A stretch of 64,000 bases of DNA from Tessaracoccus flavus (GTDB lineage: Bacteria > Actinomycetota > Actinomycetes > Propionibacteriales > Propionibacteriaceae). Shown one piece after another: positions 25,966 to 32,365 of this stretch. The translations under genes were made by a program, and so were the position numbers. The stretch covers positions 2,790,001 through 2,854,000 of the forward strand of contig NZ_CP019605.1 in NCBI RefSeq assembly GCF_001997295.1, in the 5' to 3' direction. Every line of letters begins with the position of its first letter. The first letter of the stretch is position 1. The notes below the pieces were generated by a model, which was not told where the DNA came from, did not search any database, and was given only the letters and a program-made list of their open reading frames with translations.

Positions 25966-28386
25966 ATGCACCATCCCGGATCCACCCATCCCGACCTCGA
26001 CGGCGGTGGCCATCGCGTCCGCAGGGCGGCGCCGCGGATGAGCGCGGGCCGCCGGGTGGCTGCCGTCATGGTCGCGGTGGTGCTGGCGCTCCTGGGATCC
26101 GTGTTGACGCCGCATCCGCCGGTGGCGTCGGCGGTCGACGTCTACAGCACTCCGGGCTATCACGAGATCAACGGGCGCAAGTGGTTCACGCGCTGTGAGT
26201 CGTACACCGCCCAGATCGAGCGCTGCTGGACCTACATCTGGATGACGCAGACCGTGATGGTCGACGGCAAGCCCACCCCGGTGACGGATTACCACTTCAA
26301 CAACCTCACCTACCTCGCCGCACGCCGCGCCCTGTGGGGCAACAACCCTCTCGCGAAGACCGGGGAGTTCGAGTCCCAGGGCCGCAAGTGGAAGACGTCC
26401 TGCCAGGACGACTGGACCGGCCCCAACGGTTGCCGCTCGTTCATCTGGATGAAGTTCCTCGACTACCGGCAAGACGAGCAGGGCCGCGGCTACTTCGTCT
26501 CCGTGGAGCAGTGGGTCTTCAACAACGTCGTGCGGTTCACCAGGGAGCCGGACAACCCGCCCGATCCCACGCAGAACCCCAGCTGGACCCCGACCACGCC
26601 CGCCCCGAGCCCGAAGCCGACCCCATCACCGAGCTCGACCCCGACGACGCCTCCTCCCGTGTCTCCCTCGGCCGAGCCCTCACCGTCGATCGAGCCCTCA
26701 CCGTCTGTCGATCCCAGTCCGTCCGTCGACCCCTCACCGTCAGTTGAGCCCAGCCCGGACCCGTCAGCGAGCCCCACCCCGACCGGCACCCCCGCGCACG
26801 AGTGCGGCGCCCCGATGCCCGCCGGCTACACCATCAACGATGAGGGTCGCCCGTACGTCATCAACAACCCGGGCTACACCCCGCACGACGCCTACAACCC
26901 CATCAGCATCGCCAACTACATCCAGGCCATCAACCGTGGTCCGGGTACCGCCGAGCAGAAGCGGTGCGCCATGGTGGCGGCGGGCGAGATCCTCGTCAAC
27001 GGATCGGTGGTCGACACGTACAACGGCGAGGTCGTCCGCTGGTTGCCCTACCAGTTCTCCTTCTCCGCCAATCCGTCGACGCCGGTGCTCCCCCCTGGCT
27101 GGTACTCAGGCCTCGGCCAGGCCGGATCCATGAGCGCCCTGCGGATGCTCTACCAAGCGACCGGGGAGGAGCGCTGGCTCACCTACGCCCAGGAGTTGGC
27201 GAACGCTCTGGAGGTGCCCTACGACGAGGGCGGCATCAAGCATTACATCAACGTCGAGGGTCGACGGATGCTGCTCTGGTTCGAGGAGTATCCGACCGGC
27301 GACACCCCCACCACGGTCCTCAACGGCAACAATCTGGTGCTCATCGGCCTCGACATGTGGGCTGACTACACCGCCGAGCTCGCGGAGGATGGAATCTTCC
27401 CCTACGACGAGCGCTCGGCTGAACTGTTCGAGGAAGGGCTCACCGCGTACGAGCATGTGCTGCCCATGCTGGAGGTGCCAACCGGCGGCGGCATCATGAG
27501 CAGTTACGACCTCGTCCGCGGCTATCCCGCCGCCCCGTTGCGCGTGGTGAAGCTCGACGACGGGAAACTCGACCGGGTCTCGCTGAACGGCGATCTCATT
27601 TCGATGCCGGTGCTCGACCCCGCCCCCACCTTCCCCAACCGGTTCCTGGACCCAAGCTTCGAAACCTCGTGGCAGGTGATCGGTCCGCTCTCCAACACCT
27701 CCATCGCCGGTGGAGTGGTCACTACGACGACGACGGGCACCGGCTGGGTCGGTGTGGCTCAGAACATCCCCGCGGGCACTTTCCCGGCTGGGCGCCGGGT
27801 GGTTGTGCAGTTCGACGCTCGCCACGAGAAGGCGCAGGCGGGCGTCAGCGCTGCTCCGATGGCGTCGATCCAGGCGAACTGCGTGAGCGGCAACTACCAG
27901 CTCGCGCGCCACACGACGGTGCGCGGTGCCGAGTGGGCCACGTATTCCGTCGAGTTCCCCGCGCCCGCGGCCGACTGCCAGATCCGCGTGCAGTTCCTCC
28001 CGACCGTCTCGGTGGTGCCGGGCAGCACGTTGCAGTGGTCCAAGCCTGCGATCCGACTCGCGGAAGCGAAGGGGGCCGCCCACGACCCCGACTACGACAT
28101 CCTGGTCTTCCGCACCCCCCGCCAGGAGCTGAAGCTCTTCGGCAGCGGGCTCTACACGGTCCAGGCGTTCGCCGACGGTCGCTGGCAGAGCATCGCCACC
28201 CTCAACGCGACGGCCTGGGGCCGGTCCGTGATCATCCCCGAGCGCTACACCGGCCGCAACCTCAACTACCGGTACCACGAGTCCCACATCGGCGAACTCC
28301 GCCAGTTGGCGAGCCGTTCCGGTTGGCCCGTCTTTGCGGAGTACGCCAACCGTTGGGTGAAGACGGCCCTCAACACCCCCGGCTGA
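25966..28386 (+). CDS. Secreted multidomain glucuronyl C5-epimerase-like protein
   Basis: 806 residues from ATG 25966, ten bases after AGGAG. Long signal sequence, cleavage predicted after VASA (~56). Residues ~57-193: the same duplicated GR-W...C...FNN domain as in the RlpA-like protein (GRKWFTRC...YHFNNLTYL and GRKWKTSC...QWVFNNVVRF). ~194-275: Pro/Ser-rich linker (PSPSVDPSPS repeats). ~280-530: helical-barrel domain resembling the C-terminal domain of heparan glucuronyl C5-epimerases: PPGWYSGLGQAGSMSAL, LWFEEYPTGD and TVLNGNNLVLIGL. ~555-690: beta-rich jelly roll (NRFLDPSFETSWQV) like carbohydrate-binding modules. The end, YRYHESHIGELRQL...FAEYANRW, resembles the last helices of the epimerase, so the jelly roll appears inserted in it. 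Substrate unknown; an extracellular uronic-acid polymer is likely. Confidence 0.8.
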   Translation: MHHPGSTHPDLDGGGHRVRRAAPRMSAGRRVAAVMVAVVLALLGSVLTPHPPVASAVDVYSTPGYHEINGRKWFTRCESYTAQIERCWTYIWMTQTVMVDGKPTPVTDYHFNNLTYLAARRALWGNNPLAKTGEFESQGRKWKTSCQDDWTGPNGCRSFIWMKFLDYRQDEQGRGYFVSVEQWVFNNVVRFTREPDNPPDPTQNPSWTPTTPAPSPKPTPSPSSTPTTPPPVSPSAEPSPSIEPSPSVDPSPSVDPSPSVEPSPDPSASPTPTGTPAHECGAPMPAGYTINDEGRPYVINNPGYTPHDAYNPISIANYIQAINRGPGTAEQKRCAMVAAGEILVNGSVVDTYNGEVVRWLPYQFSFSANPSTPVLPPGWYSGLGQAGSMSALRMLYQATGEERWLTYAQELANALEVPYDEGGIKHYINVEGRRMLLWFEEYPTGDTPTTVLNGNNLVLIGLDMWADYTAELAEDGIFPYDERSAELFEEGLTAYEHVLPMLEVPTGGGIMSSYDLVRGYPAAPLRVVKLDDGKLDRVSLNGDLISMPVLDPAPTFPNRFLDPSFETSWQVIGPLSNTSIAGGVVTTTTTGTGWVGVAQNIPAGTFPAGRRVVVQFDARHEKAQAGVSAAPMASIQANCVSGNYQLARHTTVRGAEWATYSVEFPAPAADCQIRVQFLPTVSVVPGSTLQWSKPAIRLAEAKGAAHDPDYDILVFRTPRQELKLFGSGLYTVQAFADGRWQSIATLNATAWGRSVIIPERYTGRNLNYRYHESHIGELRQLASRSGWPVFAEYANRWVKTALNTPG

Positions 28387-28396
28387 CGTCTCCGTC

Positions 28397-28600
28397 GCCC
28401 TGAGTAGGGAGCGAAGAACGAGCGACCGTATCCCCGTTGCCCTGAGTAGGGAGCGAGGAACGAGCGACCGTATCCCCGGTGCCCTGAGTAGGGAGCGAGG
28501 AACGAGCGACCGTATCGAAGGGCCCCCGACCAGGCACTGCGGAAATCTCACGAGCCCTTCGATATACGGCCGTTCGTCCCTCACGGCCGCTACTCAGGGA
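28397..28600. repeat. 42-bp tandem repeats and inverted partner (variant of the REP family)
   Basis: Three tandem copies with a 42-base period begin at 28397, 28439 and 28481, each starting GCCCTGAGTAGGGAGC and containing ACGAGCGACCGTATC. A reverse-oriented partner (CCCTTCGATATACGG ... CTACTCAGGG) follows at 28555-28600, with another fragment near 28615-28640. Together they could form a long hairpin after the epimerase-like gene. The rest of 28387-28710 holds nothing else I can assign. Confidence 0.85.
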
Positions 28601-28710
28601 AACGTGAAGCGCCACGCCGTTCGTCCATCACGGCCGCCAATGGGGGGAAACATGACAACGAGTTGGTAACGAGTGGGTGCAACCGGGGCTCGGAGGGCGC
28701 ACACTGGGTC

Positions 28711-29283
28711 ATGCGTAGTTGGCTGATTGCCCTAGTCATGGTGCTGAGCGGAGTCACGCTCGCCGTCGTTCCCGCTGCCCCCGCCGTCGCGTGCAGCTGC
28801 GCCGTTTCGTCAACCGCCGAGTACGCCGAGCGAGCCGATCTCGTCGCCGTCGGCACGATCACCGGGCGGGAGGTCCCAGAGAACGCCACGAGCTCTGCGG
28901 ACGACGCCACGTGGACCGTCGAGATCGACAAGGTCTACAAGGGCGACGCCACCCCGACGGTGCCCGTGCTGACCGCGCTGGAGGGCCCCAGCTGCGGGTG
29001 GGACCACGTGAGCAGCGGCCAGACCATCATCCTGTTCGCCAACCTCGACGGCGAAGACGTGCGGTCCGACCTGTGCAGTGGGACCGGCGCCTTCACGCCG
29101 GAGCTGGACGCGGAGTTGGCAACGCTCCTCGGCTCCCCCGCCGCCCCGACGGAGGCACCCGCAGCAGCGCCGGACGAGGGTGGACTGGAGACGCGCACCG
29201 TCGTCGGCTTGGCGCTGCTCATCGCGGCAGCGGTGGTCCTCGTGGCCGGCGCCGCCCGGCGCCACCATGGAGTGGGCGGCTAG
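28711..29283 (+). CDS. Exported membrane-anchored protein with TIMP/NTR-like domain
   Basis: 190 residues from ATG 28711 (MRSWLIALVMVLSG). Signal peptide ending near AVA, immediately followed by CSC at the mature N-terminus, as in tissue-inhibitor-of-metalloproteinase-like bacterial proteins. Then ERADLVAVGTITG, WTVEIDKVYKGD, GPSCGWDHVSSGQTIILFA and DLCSGTG, the expected five-stranded OB-type pattern. A Pro/Ala linker leads to one C-terminal membrane helix (TVVGLALLIAAAVVLVAG) and a basic tail RRHHG. Function unknown; four of the Cys could form disulphides. The stop overlaps the converging DUF4126 gene by four bases. Confidence 0.78.
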   Translation: MRSWLIALVMVLSGVTLAVVPAAPAVACSCAVSSTAEYAERADLVAVGTITGREVPENATSSADDATWTVEIDKVYKGDATPTVPVLTALEGPSCGWDHVSSGQTIILFANLDGEDVRSDLCSGTGAFTPELDAELATLLGSPAAPTEAPAAAPDEGGLETRTVVGLALLIAAAVVLVAGAARRHHGVGG

Positions 29284-29876
29284 GTCTGATCCACCGCGGA
29301 CTGATTGAACTTCTGCCGCATCCACCGAACGCCTCGACGCACGCGGGAGCCGAGTTTGAAGGCGAGCCACAGCATGAAAGCGAGCAGGATCGCGGCAATG
29401 ACGGCCGCGGCCACCGGGAAGAGGACCGCGAGCGTCGTGACACCGACCACGCCGACGTCTCCGGCCACCGAGGCGCCGATGTTGGTCACCGGCTCCGGGG
29501 AGGTGTTGACAGCAAGCCTGATTCCGGCCTTGGACAGGTGGCTGAGCAGCGCGGTCACGCCACCGACGGCGGCCAGCGTGATCGTCATCAGGTCGCCGTT
29601 CGCCCCAGCGATGAGCGCGCCGATGAGAGCGCCGGCGATGGGGCGGATGACGGTGGATGGCACGTCCCAGATGGAATCGAGGACGGGCACCTTGTCGGCC
29701 ACCACCTCGATGAGGGCCAGGATCCCCATGACGATGAGCACATCCGTGCGCTGGAATCCCTCCGGCACCCCCCCGGTGTCGGCGAAGCGTCCCAACAGCC
29801 CGAGGATGAACACGGTGGCGTAGGCGTTGATGCCAGAGGCCCAACCCGAGGCGAATGTCATGGGCAGAAGTTCCAT
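29280..29876 (-). CDS. DUF4126 membrane protein
   Basis: 198 residues, five to six hydrophobic helices, many Gly/Ala. Family-typical segments: ASGINAYATVFILGLLGRF at the N-terminus, DKVPVLDSIWD in the first loop and LSHLSKAGIRLAVNTSPEPVTN in the middle. The C-terminal tail is basic (RVRRGVRWMRQK). No function is established for the family. It converges with the TIMP-like gene. Confidence 0.85.
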   Translation of the reverse strand: MELLPMTFASGWASGINAYATVFILGLLGRFADTGGVPEGFQRTDVLIVMGILALIEVVADKVPVLDSIWDVPSTVIRPIAGALIGALIAGANGDLMTITLAAVGGVTALLSHLSKAGIRLAVNTSPEPVTNIGASVAGDVGVVGVTTLAVLFPVAAAVIAAILLAFMLWLAFKLGSRVRRGVRWMRQKFNQSAVDQT

Positions 29877-29936
29877 CGCCCCAGTATGGCGGCCGCGAGC
29901 CGCGTGAGGGATTGGTTGAGTGCCCCGGCACCCGAA

Positions 29937-30140
29937 ACGCCAACAGATAATCGTCCGTGCCAGCGATACTCAGTGAAGCCAGCGATATTTCGCGGGCATC
30001 GCTGGTTTCCGTCGGCGAGGACCCTTCAGGGTTGGCGTTCGGCCCTCCCCGTTGGCGTTTGGCCCTCCCCGTTGGCGTCGGGCGCTCAACGTTGGCGTTT
30101 CCACCTCCCCGTTGGCGTTCGACCCTCGCCGTTGGCGTCG
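29937..30140. repeat. 20-bp-period convergent array, copy 3
   Basis: One left-arm unit (ACGCCAACA at 29937), a centre with CAGCGATATTTCGCGGGCATCGCTGG around 29970-30005, and six right-arm GTTGGCGT cores at 30031, 30051, 30071, 30091, 30111 and 30131. It sits between the DUF4126 start and the 3' end of the lipid kinase (both minus strand); a short GGCGAC triplet repeat follows before the kinase stop. Confidence 0.93.
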
Positions 30141-30174
30141 CGCGGCGACGGCGACGGCGACGGCAACCCTCGCC

Positions 30175-31146
30175 TCAGTCGGACGGCTCCCAGCCCTCCG
30201 GCATCATCACGTTCAGACCACCGTGCTCGACCGACACGCGCACCCGCGAGATCTCCCCCATGTGGTCGCCGTCGAGCTCGATCTCCTCGGGTGAGGCGAA
30301 GCGGATCTCGATCTGGCGCACCTGCTGGTAGTTGAGGTCGCGGGTGTCGTCGCTCTTGCGGCGGTCGGCGTCGCTCTTGAACCTCCGAAACAGCGCGTTG
30401 TCCACCAGCACCTTCCAGGCGAGTTTCGGCCAGCCCCACACGCCCTGGGGGCGCACGGCCACCACGTCGAGCAGTCCGTCGTCGACGGCGGCGTCGGGCA
30501 GCAGCATGACGTTGGCACCGATGGAGCCACAGTTACCGATCAGCACGGTGTGGATGCGCGCGCGCTGGGGCTGGTCGTCGTCGAGCTTGAACTGGATCCG
30601 CATCCTCCGGTTCTCGCGCAACGCCTCGATGCCCGCCTTGACGTAGGCAAGCATCCCCACCTTCTTCTTCAGCTTCTCGTCCGTGGTGGACATGATCTGA
30701 GCGTCGAGCCCGACGCCGGCCATGACGACGAAGGTCCGCTCCTCGGAGCTGCCGTCCGGGCGGGTGAAGTCGGCGACGGCGAGGTCGACGGGCCGCGACA
30801 CGCCGTTGAACGCTGCGTCAACGGACTCCTCCAGATTGTCGAGCGTGAGCTTCAGGTTGCGGGCCAGCAGGTTGCCGGTCCCCTGCGGACACAGGGCGAG
30901 CGGCACGGACGCGCCGCGAAGACCCTCCGAGACAGCGCGGATCGTGCCGTCGCCCCCAACCCCGAGTACGACGTCGACCCCCTCCTCGACCGCGCGCCGG
31001 GCCATCCCGGTGCCCGGGTCATCTGCTTCGGTCTCCAGCCAGAGCGACTCCTCCCACCCCGCGTTCTGTTGCGCCTTGTCGACGACGGCGGCAAGGTCAG
31101 CCCGGTCGATCTTGGTCGGGTTGAAAATCACAGCGGCTCTCGGCAT
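30175..31146 (-). CDS. Diacylglycerol/lipid kinase family protein
   Basis: ATP-dependent lipid kinase of the DagK/YegS group, 323 residues from ATG 31146 (MPRAAVIFNPTK); the frame opens 50 codons earlier without similarity and would overlap the divergent small gene. Catalytic domain motifs: VLGVGGDGTIRAVSEGL and CPQGTGNLLARNL; C-terminal beta domain with AGVGLDAQIM, ANVMLLPDAAVDDGLLDVV and EIELDGDHMGEI. Probably recycles diacylglycerol into phosphatidate at the membrane. Confidence 0.9.
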   Translation of the reverse strand: MPRAAVIFNPTKIDRADLAAVVDKAQQNAGWEESLWLETEADDPGTGMARRAVEEGVDVVLGVGGDGTIRAVSEGLRGASVPLALCPQGTGNLLARNLKLTLDNLEESVDAAFNGVSRPVDLAVADFTRPDGSSEERTFVVMAGVGLDAQIMSTTDEKLKKKVGMLAYVKAGIEALRENRRMRIQFKLDDDQPQRARIHTVLIGNCGSIGANVMLLPDAAVDDGLLDVVAVRPQGVWGWPKLAWKVLVDNALFRRFKSDADRRKSDDTRDLNYQQVRQIEIRFASPEEIELDGDHMGEISRVRVSVEHGGLNVMMPEGWEPSD

Positions 31147-31236
31147 GGGCCCATTGTGGCCCCGTCCCGGTCCCCTCGCCAGCAGCTCCGGCGAAGTCCC
31201 GTCCGAATCCTGCGGTAGCTCACTTAGGCTGGAGGC

Positions 31237-31518
31237 ATGGACGACGCCTCGGAGATCAACGACGACCTGCACCGTCGAGTACGCGCGCTCCGGCATCTGC
31301 GCACCGCCGCGCGAGTCGTCGCGGTGTTAGCCGCCCTCATCGCGGTTGCCTGGCTGGTGGCCGCGTTCGCGGCCTTGGCCGGCTCGCTCGACATCTCCCC
31401 CGAACTTGCCTTCGTAATGGCGGCGCTCAGCGCGCTGCTCACGGGCATGGCCGCGCACGTCGGGTGGGTCCTGGCGCCGCGGGGTGTGGCGACGTTGGAG
31501 TCTCGCCTCGATACCTGA
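31237..31518 (+). CDS. Small two-helix membrane protein
   Basis: 93 residues, ATG 31237 preceded by GGAGG. A charged N-terminus (DDASEINDDLHRRVRALRHLR), helix 1 VVAVLAALIAVAWLVAAFAALAG, helix 2 LAFVMAALSALLTGMAAHVGWVLA. No family recognised. Divergent from the lipid kinase with 90 bases between starts. The clear ribosome site and membrane pattern support a real gene. Confidence 0.7.
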   Translation: MDDASEINDDLHRRVRALRHLRTAARVVAVLAALIAVAWLVAAFAALAGSLDISPELAFVMAALSALLTGMAAHVGWVLAPRGVATLESRLDT

Positions 31519-31542
31519 GCCTGCCGGATGGTCACGAGACTG

Positions 31543-31681
31543 CCGCCTCCGCCGCCCCTGACCACGGGGGCGGTGATGGCAGTCGGGGCCGTAACCCTTC
31601 GACAAGCTCAGGATCGACGACGACAAGCTCAGGGATCGATGACGACAAGCTCAGGGATCGACGACGACAAGCCCAGGGATC
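31543..31681. repeat. REP/BIME-like repeat, locus 5
   Basis: Core with CTGACCACGGGGGCGGTGATGG, then CCCTTCGACAAGCTCAGG and three further GACAAGCYCAGGG units at ~20-base spacing. One side of the composite (the CTGAGCTTGTCG half) is missing or degraded. The rest of 31519-31798 shows no gene. Confidence 0.82.
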
Positions 31682-31798
31682 AACAACGGGCGGAGCAGCA
31701 TTACCCCGGACCGGCTGCAGACCGCGAGGGGACGGGTCTAGGCTTGTTCCACGAGGGGCACCAAGGTTGTTGCCCCGGTACCAGGAGGTGCAACTGTT

Positions 31799-32200
31799 AT
31801 GGACACTGTCGCGGAGGAGCTGACAGACTCAAAAAGCGTGAAGGTGACGCACGTCGTCGCCCGACCGCTGGACAACGTATGGGGAGCCCTGATGAAACCG
31901 CAAGGTGCTGCGGCGCTCCTGGGCGAAGGCGGCGAACTGGGAAACAAGGGAGAGGATTGGCGCGCCAACGACGGCACCTACGGTGTCACGCGCAGCTTCC
32001 ATCCCAAGGAACAGATTCGCTTCTCGTGGCACGCCTCGGAAGGCGCGCCGCGCACACTGGTGGATCTCCACCTGCGCCCCGCCGGTGATCAGACCGAGTT
32101 GGAGATCGCCCACGAGCATCTGCCCGAGGACGCGGATACCGAAGAGCTGAGGCGCCGCTGGCGCGAGGTGCTCACCCGCATCGAAGAGGCATCGGCGTAA
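31799..32200 (+). CDS. SRPBCC/START-like domain protein
   Basis: 133 residues; AGGAGGTG precedes ATG 31799. One AHSA1/polyketide-cyclase-like fold: N-terminal VKVTHVVARPLDNVWGALMKP, middle GVTRSFHPKEQIRFSWHA, and C-terminal helix EELRRRWREVLTRIEEA. Such domains bind hydrophobic ligands or assist toxin-response proteins; no specific role is readable. Followed by a strong terminator. Confidence 0.85.
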   Translation: MDTVAEELTDSKSVKVTHVVARPLDNVWGALMKPQGAAALLGEGGELGNKGEDWRANDGTYGVTRSFHPKEQIRFSWHASEGAPRTLVDLHLRPAGDQTELEIAHEHLPEDADTEELRRRWREVLTRIEEASA

Positions 32201-32211
32201 CCGAAATGTCA

Positions 32212-32240
32212 GGGCCCGAGACGTGCAGTCTCGGGCCCTT
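32212..32240 (+). terminator. Intrinsic terminator after the START-like gene
   Basis: Perfect 11-bp stem (32212-32222 with 32228-32238), loop GTGCA, followed by TTGTCC. A second small hairpin CCCCAC-TTC-GTGGGG follows about ten bases later. Confidence 0.8.
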
Positions 32241-32365
32241 GTCCGTCCCCACTTCGTGGGGTTCCTGACCCCGTACCTAACCCCCCGTAAGCCAAAATAC
32301 TACGGGGCGTAGGATGACCGAGACGGCGCCGACGCCGTCGCTATTCAAGGGAGAATGAGGCCGAA

